Shown here: positions 1 to 5,021 of the stretch, one piece after another
How positions within the stretch are numbered: the first letter of the stretch is position 1
Layout of the letters: each line of letters opens with the position of its first letter
NCBI GenBank assembly: GCA_018400515.1
Contig: JAGYMR010000216.1
Span: 1-5,021 of the forward strand
Direction of reading: 5' to 3'
Source of the DNA: Tangfeifania sp.
Lineage (GTDB): Bacteria > Bacteroidota > Bacteroidia > Bacteroidales > Prolixibacteraceae
DNA: 5,021 nucleotides
Notes under the pieces: generated by a model
Databases searched by the model: none
Seen by the model: the letters and a program-made list of their open reading frames with translations, nothing else
What the model was told of the DNA's origin: nothing
Translations under genes and position numbers: made by a program

Positions 1-212
1 ACTCCACAGGAACACAATGGCATAGGTATGCCAAGAAGGGTCGCATTTGTGGCCGAACGCAAAGTGGATTTCCCCATGTATTTATCAATGTGCTTCTGTG
101 GAAAATAAACTTTCAGCAAACCGGCAAAAATGAGGCCCAGCAGTAACCAGGGAGCCATCTCCAGCACCAAAAACCACAATTCTGAAAAATATTTCGCTAA
201 ATATGATAACAT
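1..212 (-). CDS. Permease of the PF03773/DUF318 family (SO_0444-type Cu/Zn efflux transporter), N-terminal part only
   Basis: This is the first 70 codons of an inner-membrane permease whose remainder lies beyond the left edge. The start is the ATG at 212-210; an in-frame TAA lies upstream with no other good start between. Residues 12-35 form a hydrophobic first membrane segment containing LEMAPWLLLG, followed by a short loop with Pro38 and KYMGKSTLRS (44-53). The fragment then reaches GIPMPLCSCG (61-70), whose paired cysteines separated by Ser are characteristic of this family and are thought to matter for metal or metalloid handling. Members are annotated as copper/zinc efflux or organoarsenical (ArsP-like) permeases; the substrate cannot be settled from this fragment. 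The gene appears to be transcribed separately from the nfeD unit upstream, with its own promoter at 229-236. Family assignment is confident, substrate is not. Confidence 0.82.
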   Translation of the reverse strand, partial: MLSYLAKYFSELWFLVLEMAPWLLLGLIFAGLLKVYFPQKHIDKYMGKSTLRSATNATLLGIPMPLCSCG

Positions 213-222
213 AAAGATCTTT
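213..222. repeat. 10-bp perfect palindrome in the permease leader
   Basis: AAAGATCTTT is a perfect palindrome lying directly before the permease start codon and downstream of its -7 box. Flanking GATAA (205-209) and TTATC (223-227) extend it as an imperfect inverted repeat. Its place around the transcription start could suit an operator, but an AT-rich 10-mer may be chance. Confidence 0.3.
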
Positions 223-228
223 TTATCC

Positions 229-257
229 CAAATTTAATTGAAATAACAACTCAGAAA
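229..257 (-). promoter_or_regulatory. Candidate Bacteroidota-type promoter of the permease gene
   Basis: On the minus strand, TAAATTTG at 236-229 matches the TAnnTTTG -7 consensus exactly. The -33 position, 17 bases upstream, shows only a weak TTTC (257-254) in a T-rich run. The box ends 16 bases before the ATG at 212, giving a very short leader, as at purB in this window. The sequence match is direct; promoter activity is inferred. Confidence 0.5.
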
Positions 258-269
258 AAATGATTGTTT

Positions 270-323
270 AAAAAAACGAAAACCGGCCGGAAATATTTAA
301 GATAAGTTAATCTTCGGGCCGGT
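270..323 (-). terminator. Probable Rho-independent terminator of the mqnA-nfeD unit
   Basis: Reading on the minus strand, ACCGGCC (323-317) pairs with GGCCGGT (288-282) as a perfect 7-bp GC-rich stem. The 28-base loop contains a second small helix, AAGAT/ATCTT (314-310 with 303-299). The stem is followed by TTT, CG and seven T (276-270). The 5' arm lies within the last codons of nfeD, so the stop codon (309-307) is inside the loop. The long loop lowers certainty, but the position and the T-run fit a terminator. Confidence 0.5.
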
Positions 324-1869
324 CGACATACAACTGGGAGGTTCCGACTTTCAGCACCACGACCTCTTCCCCCTTCTCAATGAAACCGGTTTCACTCATG
401 GCATCATACACTTCCCCCTCAATCAACACTTTTCCGCCGGGATGAAGCACCGTTTGTGCCCTGCCCGACTTTCCTTTCAGTGCCATAAAGGATGATTCCA
501 CATTCACATAACCGTCGGCCACATCCTGAACAGTATTCAGCGCCAGATTCCTGAAGGGGCCTCTTTGAGCGGAAAAAAGTCGTTTTCCGAGATAAAGGGC
601 CAGCACAAATCCACCGAAGATGCCTAAAACAACGGTCATGATAGCCACCCCCAGTTTCCGGGTATCCACATGCTGAAAATCAAAAACCACATTTTCGATC
701 AGGCTCAGAACCAGCCCGGTAAAAACCATGAGGATCCCCAGGATCCCGGCAACACCGAATCCCGGAATTACAAAGATTTCAATAGCGATCAGGATCATTC
801 CTGCAACAAAAACGAGGATCTCCCAGTTTTCTGCAAGTCCTTCCAGGTAGAGCGGGGCAAAATACATCAGGGCAGCAAGGATCGCCACGCCGAGTGGAAA
901 TCCGATCCCGGGCGACTGCATTTCAAAATAGATTCCGCCAATGATTCCCATAATCAGAAGGCCGGAGATGAAGGGGTTGACCAGAAAACCAATGATCCGC
1001 TCAATGAATGACGGTTCATACTCAATGAGTTCGTATTCGTCCACCCCCACTTTTTGGAGGACCTCGGGAACATCTTTGGCCGTTCCTTCACAAAATCCAT
1101 GCTCCATGGCTTCGGCCGGCGTAAAAGTCAGCACTTTACCCGTATCCGAAACGCCTTCAATAAATACGGAAGGATCCACCATGGCTTCAGCAATTTTCGG
1201 GTCGCGGTGCCACTGGTAGATGGTATCCCTTCCAACGACCAGGGTATCCTTTCCGTGCGATTCGGCGGTCGCCCGCATGGTGGAGCGCATATAACTCTGG
1301 TACTTGTCGGGCATCGCCTGTCCTGTCTGATTCACCACCGTGGCAGCGCCCATGTTGCCTCCCGGCCGCATGTAAATGCTGTCACAGGCAATGGCAATAA
1401 GGGCTCCGGCGGATGCTGCATTATTATCAATAAACACATACACCGGAATCGGACTTTGCAGGATCTTTGTGCGGATGGAATCGGCATCCAGCACGGTACC
1501 TCCATAAGTATTCATATGGATCAGAAACAGATCGGCCCCGAGAGTATCCGCAGCACGAAAAGCCTGCTGGGTCTGACGCCAGAGTGCCGGCCCGATCTCC
1601 CGTTTCATATTGAGCTTGTATACCAGCTTTTTATCCTTCTCCTGTGCCTGAAGGAAAGAAAACACAAACAAAAAAAGGATCAACAGAGCGCCTCTGAAGC
1701 GCCTTTCAAGACGATCCTCACGGCTACAAGCTGCCGGAATGCCATTGCACCGGCCGATATCCTGCCGGCAGGCTGCTGAATCTTTTCGCCGGCAGGAGGA
1801 GACTTCCCCTCTTTTCTCCCGGACTGCTTTGTCCGGGTGTTTCACACTGAAAAAAAATACACCATCCAT
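307..1869 (-). CDS. nfeD: NfeD-family membrane-bound serine protease, long form (ClpP-like protease, membrane segments, C-terminal OB domain)
   Basis: The product is a membrane-anchored ClpP-class serine protease of the NfeD/STOPP family, whose characterised archaeal member cuts hydrophobic C-terminal tails of stomatin-like proteins. Numbered from the ATG at 1869 (520 aa): residues 61-75 are a hydrophobic signal segment with a likely cleavage after Ala75 (FLQA|QE). Residues 82-275 are the protease domain, with TYGGTV (121-126) and the nucleophile motif AASAG, Ser153; Lys189 is the best candidate for the catalytic lysine of the Ser-Lys dyad. Residues about 288-428 contain roughly five membrane segments, and 445-520 match the NfeD OB-fold (GKSGRAQTVLHPGGKVLIEG). 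The start is uncertain: residues 1-57 are Arg/Cys-rich, unlike the family, and overlap DNA repeats. No in-frame ATG exists between codon 1 and the protease domain; a TTG at 1683 would give 458 aa but removes the basic n-region. The ATG follows the mqnA stop by two bases, suggesting cotranscription. No stomatin-like partner is visible here. Confidence 0.9.
   Translation of the reverse strand: MDGVFFFSVKHPDKAVREKRGEVSSCRRKDSAACRQDIGRCNGIPAACSREDRLERRFRGALLILFLFVFSFLQAQEKDKKLVYKLNMKREIGPALWRQTQQAFRAADTLGADLFLIHMNTYGGTVLDADSIRTKILQSPIPVYVFIDNNAASAGALIAIACDSIYMRPGGNMGAATVVNQTGQAMPDKYQSYMRSTMRATAESHGKDTLVVGRDTIYQWHRDPKIAEAMVDPSVFIEGVSDTGKVLTFTPAEAMEHGFCEGTAKDVPEVLQKVGVDEYELIEYEPSFIERIIGFLVNPFISGLLIMGIIGGIYFEMQSPGIGFPLGVAILAALMYFAPLYLEGLAENWEILVFVAGMILIAIEIFVIPGFGVAGILGILMVFTGLVLSLIENVVFDFQHVDTRKLGVAIMTVVLGIFGGFVLALYLGKRLFSAQRGPFRNLALNTVQDVADGYVNVESSFMALKGKSGRAQTVLHPGGKVLIEGEVYDAMSETGFIEKGEEVVVLKVGTSQLYVDRPED
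1687..1704. repeat. Short tandem-like direct repeat near the nfeD signal-peptide codons
   Basis: AGCGCCT occurs at 1687-1693 and again at 1698-1704, separated by four bases (period 11). It lies just upstream of the codons for the hydrophobic signal segment of the NfeD protein. It may be incidental, but it adds to the repetitive character of this 5' region. Confidence 0.4.
1760..1797. repeat. GC-rich inverted repeat and palindrome inside the nfeD 5' end
   Basis: TCCTGCCGGC (1760-1769) and GCCGGCAGGA (1788-1797) are perfect 10-bp inverted arms around an 18-base spacer. The left arm is itself part of the 12-bp perfect palindrome CCTGCCGGCAGG (1761-1772), so GCCGGCAGG also occurs twice as a direct repeat (1764-1772 and 1788-1796). 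This covers codons 25-37 of the presumed NfeD extension. The architecture resembles short dispersed palindromic repeats of intergenic DNA; whether other copies exist cannot be told from this window. Confidence 0.7.
1818..1837. repeat. Perfect hairpin (7-bp stem, 6-base loop) just inside nfeD
   Basis: CCCGGAC (1818-1824) and GTCCGGG (1831-1837) form a perfect GC-rich stem around six bases. It falls at codons 11-18 after the annotated nfeD ATG. A second, weaker hairpin, TTTCA/TGAAA with a three-base loop, lies next to it at 1840-1852. Neither strand has a T-run directly after the main stem, so it does not look like an intrinsic terminator. In the mqnA-nfeD mRNA it could affect translation of nfeD, or it may belong to the same repeat cluster as 1760-1797. 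Confidence 0.7.
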
Positions 1870-1871
1870 TT

Positions 1872-2639
1872 TTATACCGTTTCAACCGATTCAAGTCTTG
1901 ATGCCAGGTCCAGAAATTTTCGCATCCCCGCTTTTTTCCGTCCGTCCAACCGAAAACTGAGGTTGCGCGAAAAGTAGTCCTTTATATCCACCTCCGGGTA
2001 ATTCGCACGTTCAAGATACGCAATTTCGGAGATATTTTCAATGCCATGGGCAAGGGCCCGGTTAAATTCTTCCTCGAAATGCTTTGAAACGTTTTTATTA
2101 GCAGCCCAGACGGCAAAGACAAAGGGCAAACCTGTAAAACGAACCCACTCCTCACTGAGATCAAGGGTATAGGTGTACCTGGATTCCACCTGAAATACCC
2201 GGTCGCCAATAACAACTCCGGCAGTGGTTCCGCCAACAGACCGGTTTTCAAATCCGGCACAGGTTTTTTTCCAGTGAAAATCCTGCTTCCAGAAAAAACG
2301 GGCTAAGACTTTGGCGAGCAAAACAGAAGTTCTCGATTGGTAATCCAGCAAAACGGTCTCCACCTGGTCCAGGGGAACTTCTGAAACCAGCACCACGGTA
2401 CGCACATTCCCCACAGCTCCAATACAATAATCGCCAATGATCCGGTAATATTCCAGATCAGGGAGCGCCCCCACCGGGATCAATCCAACATCCGCCTGAT
2501 TGAAAACCAGCTTGGATGCCACCTTCGAGGGAATATCCACACGAAGTTCCAATTCCCTGCTGAGCGGCGAATGCTGCAACCCATACAAAAAAGGTTTGCT
2601 GTTCAGATAAGACACGATCGATACACGGTTTTTTTCCAT
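1872..2639 (-). CDS. mqnA: Chorismate dehydratase MqnA (futalosine pathway of menaquinone synthesis)
   Basis: MqnA is a soluble cytoplasmic enzyme that dehydrates chorismate to 3-[(1-carboxyvinyl)oxy]benzoate, the first committed step of the futalosine route to menaquinone. The 255-residue product has the size and order of PF02621 proteins: RVSIVSYLNSKPF at 5-17 (the conserved YLN motif), IPSKVA at 36-41, QADVGLIPVGALP at 48-60, LLDYQSRTSV at 97-106, GVVIGDRVF at 141-149, and DLSEEWVRFTGLPFVFAVW at 160-178, a hallmark of the family. The fold is that of periplasmic-binding-type proteins with the active site between two lobes. The ATG at 2639 is preferred: it places the start five codons before the conserved N-terminal strand. 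A GTG at 2654 would add only five residues. No other mqn genes are in the window, so the pathway assignment rests on this protein alone. It is first in a unit with nfeD, two bases downstream. Confidence 0.9.
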   Translation of the reverse strand: MEKNRVSIVSYLNSKPFLYGLQHSPLSRELELRVDIPSKVASKLVFNQADVGLIPVGALPDLEYYRIIGDYCIGAVGNVRTVVLVSEVPLDQVETVLLDYQSRTSVLLAKVLARFFWKQDFHWKKTCAGFENRSVGGTTAGVVIGDRVFQVESRYTYTLDLSEEWVRFTGLPFVFAVWAANKNVSKHFEEEFNRALAHGIENISEIAYLERANYPEVDIKDYFSRNLSFRLDGRKKAGMRKFLDLASRLESVETV

Positions 2640-2716
2640 CTTGATACGCTTCACACTTTTTAAACACCTTTTTTATCCATAAGGTTTTTCAATCCGGGAA
2701 AAAAATTTTTCCGCTC

Positions 2717-2743
2717 CGAAGATAGAAATAATAATGTTCAGAA
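2717..2743 (-). promoter_or_regulatory. Weak candidate promoter for mqnA-nfeD
   Basis: On the minus strand, TATCTTCG (2724-2717) differs by one base from TAnnTTTG. A TTC (2743-2741) lies 16 bases upstream in place of the -33 TTG. It would give a leader of about 70 bases before the ATG at 2639. No better match to the Bacteroidota consensus was seen on this strand between 2640 and 2790. Confidence 0.3.
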
Positions 2744-2772
2744 CACTTGAAAAATATCACGCCGCCAAAAAA

Positions 2773-2800
2773 TTGAAATCAGGCGATTTTACTACCTTTG
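2773..2800 (+). promoter_or_regulatory. Bacteroidota-type promoter of purB
   Basis: TACCTTTG at 2793-2800 matches the TAnnTTTG -7 element exactly, and a TTG at 2773-2775 lies 17 bases upstream in the -33 position. The box ends 21 bases before the purB ATG, so the leader is probably only about 10-20 bases, with no room for a long attenuator or riboswitch. No palindromic PurR-type operator was recognised nearby. Confidence 0.7.
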
Positions 2801-2821
2801 CAGGGCTTAAAAGACAAAATA

Positions 2822-4168
2822 ATGGAACTTAATGCATTAACAGCCATTTCCCCCGTCGACGGCAGGTACCGCAACAAAGTGGAAAACCTCGGGAATTATT
2901 TCAGCGAATTTGCCCTGATTAAGTACCGGGTATTCGTTGAAATTGAATACTTTATTGCCCTTTGCGAGCTTCCCCTGCCTCAACTGGCGGACATTCCGCA
3001 GGAACAAAGCGGAGCCCTGCGATCAATCCACCAGCAGTTTTCGGTGGAAGATGCCGCCCGTGTCAAAGAAATTGAAAGCATTACCAACCATGATGTGAAG
3101 GCCGTGGAATATTTCATCAAAGAGAAATTTGACGGAATGAATCTGGAGCGCTACAAGGAATTCATTCACTTCGGCCTTACCTCACAGGATGCCAACAACA
3201 CGGCGCTGCCCCGCTCGATCCACGATGCGCTGGACAAGGAGTATTATCCGCTGCTGAATGCATTAACGGAAAAGCTGGAAGCGCTGGCCGGGGATTGGGA
3301 AGCAGTACCCATGCTTGCGAAAACCCACGGACAGCCTGCGTCACCTACCAAACTGGGAAAAGAGCTCCGGGTCTTTATCGAACGGATCCGGGTCCAGCAG
3401 GACCAGCTGCGCCGCCTTCCCTGTTATGCCAAATTCGGCGGTGCCACCGGCAACTTCAACGCCCATCATGCGGCTTACCCGGAAATCGACTGGCAACAAT
3501 TTGCCGACAGGTTTTGCCGGGAGAAACTGGGACTGGAACGTTCCCGGTACACCACGCAAATTGCACACTATGACAACTACGGAGCCATCTTTGATGCCCT
3601 GAAACGCATTAACAACATCGTGCTCGACCTCAACCGGGATCTCTGGAGTTACATCGCTGCCAACTATTTTAAACAAAAGATCCGGAAAGGCGAAGTGGGC
3701 TCTTCCACCATGCCCCATAAAGTGAATCCCATTGACTTTGAAAACTCGGAAGGAAATATCGGAATTGCCAATGGGGGGTTTGAACAACTCGCCTCCAAAC
3801 TACCGGTATCGCGGTTGCAGCGCGATCTTACAGATTCGACGGTTACCCGCTTCATTGGCGTCCCTTTCGGGCATACCCTTATTGCTTTAAAATCAACCAT
3901 CAAAGGGTTGAACAAACTGCTGCTTAACGAAGCGGCCATTCAGAAAGACCTTGAAGATAACTGGGCCGTGGTGGCAGAAGCCATCCAGACCATCCTGCGG
4001 CGGGAATTCTTCCCCAGCCCTTATGAGGCCCTGAAAGAGCTAACCCGCAAAAATGAAGTCGCCGATAAAAAGGCCATCCACCGGTTTATCGACGGACTGG
4101 AAATTGATAACTTCCTGAAAGAGGAACTGAAAAAAATCACCCCGCAAAACTACACAGGAATATTTTAA
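2822..4168 (+). CDS. purB: Adenylosuccinate lyase PurB
   Basis: PurB is a cytoplasmic enzyme of the fumarase/aspartase superfamily, normally a homotetramer. It releases fumarate twice in purine synthesis: from SAICAR to AICAR, and from adenylosuccinate to AMP. The product is 448 residues and complete, close to the 456 of the E. coli enzyme. It starts MELNALTAISPVDGRY, nearly identical to the E. coli N-terminus, which fixes the ATG at 2822. Visible motifs are TNHDVKAVEYF (88-98), TSQD (120-123), KTHGQPASPTKLGKE (167-181) with the probable catalytic His169, and the superfamily signature GSSTMPHKVNP (293-303) on the flexible loop with the catalytic serine (Ser294 or Ser295), Lys300 and Asn302. 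It belongs to the long, E. coli-like subgroup. An upstream in-frame TTG (2798) lies within the promoter box and is not the start. The ABC exporter gene begins nine bases downstream and is probably cotranscribed. Confidence 0.97.
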   Translation: MELNALTAISPVDGRYRNKVENLGNYFSEFALIKYRVFVEIEYFIALCELPLPQLADIPQEQSGALRSIHQQFSVEDAARVKEIESITNHDVKAVEYFIKEKFDGMNLERYKEFIHFGLTSQDANNTALPRSIHDALDKEYYPLLNALTEKLEALAGDWEAVPMLAKTHGQPASPTKLGKELRVFIERIRVQQDQLRRLPCYAKFGGATGNFNAHHAAYPEIDWQQFADRFCREKLGLERSRYTTQIAHYDNYGAIFDALKRINNIVLDLNRDLWSYIAANYFKQKIRKGEVGSSTMPHKVNPIDFENSEGNIGIANGGFEQLASKLPVSRLQRDLTDSTVTRFIGVPFGHTLIALKSTIKGLNKLLLNEAAIQKDLEDNWAVVAEAIQTILRREFFPSPYEALKELTRKNEVADKKAIHRFIDGLEIDNFLKEELKKITPQNYTGIF

Positions 4169-4177
4169 TTTCGATCG

Positions 4178-5021
4178 ATGAAGGATTTTCTACAACTCTT
4201 GCGCCGGTTCATTCCACCCTACAAGTGGCAGCTTGCCTGGAACATCTTGTTTAACTTCCTGAGTGCAATCTTCGGGGCCTTTTCATTTTTGCTGCTGATC
4301 CCTTCGCTTCAGATACTGTTCGGCACCCAGGAGCTGGTGACCGCGAAACCGGAATTAACCCTCCGCATTTCATCGGCCACCGAATACGCCAACTACCTTA
4401 TCAGCCAGGTCATTCTCCGGTACAGCCATGAGCATGCCCTCATTTTTATCGGCCTTTTCATTATTTTCACCGTACTGATGAAGGTGGGGTTCTACTACCT
4501 GGCCAACTTCATGGTGGTCCTTATCCGTAACGGGGTGGTCCGGGATATCCGTTCCACCATTTACCGGAAGATCCTGAGACTGCCGCTGGGCTTCTTCTCC
4601 GAAGAGCGGAAGGGGGATATCATGGCACGGATGACCGGCGACGTTACCGAAGTGGAAAACTCGGTGATGAACTCGCTGGATATGATGATCAAAAATCCCA
4701 TCCTCATTATTGTCTCTGTAGCGGTCATGGTCTATATGAGCTGGAGCCTGACCCTGTTCGTCTTCGTCATGTTCCCCATTGCCGGTTTCATCATCGGTAG
4801 GATCGGCAAAAGCCTGAAGAAAGAGAGCCGCAAAGGACAGCACAAAATGGGCGAACTTCTCTCCATTGTAGAGGAAGACCTTTCGGGCCTGCGGATCATC
4901 AAGGCCTTCAATGCTGAAAAAAAAGCCACTCAACGGTTTGAACAGGAAAATACGAACTACTTCAAAATCATGAACCAGCTGATGTGGCGCCGGTTCCTGG
5001 CACACCCCATGAGTGAGTTCC
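4178..5021 (+). CDS. ABC exporter, MsbA-like fused permease/ATPase, N-terminal membrane domain only
   Basis: This is the first 281 codons of an inner-membrane ABC exporter half-transporter (type IV fold, ABC_membrane PF00664). The window ends before the Walker A, signature and Walker B motifs, so the fused ATPase domain is expected but not seen. Start is the ATG at 4178, nine bases after the purB stop; no clear Shine-Dalgarno is present. Membrane segments are visible at about 20-47 and 87-117, then a pair at 172-208. The loop between the first two (48-86) is longer than in compact MsbA proteins and carries polar residues. The intracellular coupling region is clear: RLPLGFFSEERKGDIMARMT (134-153), followed by a Val/Asp/Glu-rich stretch, and later VEEDLSGLRIIKAFNAE (231-247), typical of the region that contacts the ATPase. 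The likely cargo is a lipid (lipid A core flippase) or a drug; the sequence does not decide. The closeness to purB suggests one transcript, not a shared pathway. Confidence 0.9.
   Translation, partial: MKDFLQLLRRFIPPYKWQLAWNILFNFLSAIFGAFSFLLLIPSLQILFGTQELVTAKPELTLRISSATEYANYLISQVILRYSHEHALIFIGLFIIFTVLMKVGFYYLANFMVVLIRNGVVRDIRSTIYRKILRLPLGFFSEERKGDIMARMTGDVTEVENSVMNSLDMMIKNPILIIVSVAVMVYMSWSLTLFVFVMFPIAGFIIGRIGKSLKKESRKGQHKMGELLSIVEEDLSGLRIIKAFNAEKKATQRFEQENTNYFKIMNQLMWRRFLAHPMSEF

Noticed and set aside
1054..1779. 241-codon open frame on the plus strand opposite nfeD
   Set aside because: It is antisense to a clearly conserved NfeD protein, has low-complexity His/Gly-rich translation without recognisable domains, and has no promoter or start context. 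The smaller plus-strand frames at 670-1011 and 941-1219 are the same kind of shadow.
1818..1837. Hairpin considered as a terminator between mqnA and nfeD
   Set aside because: Neither direction has a T-run directly after the stem, and it lies inside the nfeD reading frame.
2640..2654. GTG at 2654 as the mqnA start
   Set aside because: It adds only five residues before the conserved N-terminal strand, and the ATG at 2639 is a better codon. It cannot be fully excluded.
3341..3787. 148-codon open frame on the minus strand opposite purB
   Set aside because: It lies wholly within the conserved core of adenylosuccinate lyase, including the signature loop, and has no recognisable motifs of its own.
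4370..5005. 211-codon open frame on the minus strand opposite the ABC exporter
   Set aside because: Its Asp/His-rich translation is what the reverse frame of a membrane-protein gene tends to give. The plus-strand frame reads as a clear ABC membrane domain with conserved coupling motifs.
1..5021. Search for a new defence, mobile or secondary-metabolite system
   Set aside because: All five genes belong to known families with housekeeping or common transport roles. No transposase, recombinase, toxin-antitoxin pair, CRISPR repeat or unexplained long gene is present.

Overview
The window looks like chromosomal housekeeping DNA from a member of the Bacteroidota. The main evidence is two upstream elements of the TAnnTTTG type, the -7 box used by the Bacteroidota primary sigma factor. 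One sits 21 bases before purB and the other 16 bases before the gene at the left edge. Shine-Dalgarno sequences are weak or absent at the starts, which fits the same phylum, and the proteins read like Bacteroidota versions of their families. No mobile element, tRNA, rRNA or CRISPR array was seen.

Layout: positions 1-212 (minus) hold the first 70 codons of a PF03773 (DUF318/ArsP_1-like) permease, of the type annotated as SO_0444-family Cu/Zn efflux transporter, cut by the window edge. Its leader (213-306) carries a good promoter and a palindrome, and also the probable terminator of the upstream unit. Positions 307-2639 (minus) hold a two-gene unit: mqnA (chorismate dehydratase, first step of the futalosine route to menaquinone) followed after 2 bases by a long-form NfeD membrane serine protease. 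Positions 2640-2821 are a divergent intergenic region with a clear purB promoter and a weaker candidate for mqnA. Positions 2822-4168 (plus) hold purB (adenylosuccinate lyase), complete. Nine bases later an MsbA-like ABC exporter starts (4178) and runs off the right edge before its ATPase domain.

The genes belong to separate core functions: purine synthesis, quinone synthesis, membrane protein quality control, and lipid or drug and metal export. Apart from the two closely spaced pairs, no shared pathway is evident, and I found no convincing new multi-gene system. The least ordinary stretch is the 5' end of the nfeD gene (about 1684-1869). There an 8-T run, two small hairpins, a GC-rich palindrome and inverted/direct repeats lie inside what would be a 57-residue Arg/Cys-rich extension before the signal peptide. 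This looks more like a repeat inserted at the mqnA/nfeD junction than a conserved protein segment.
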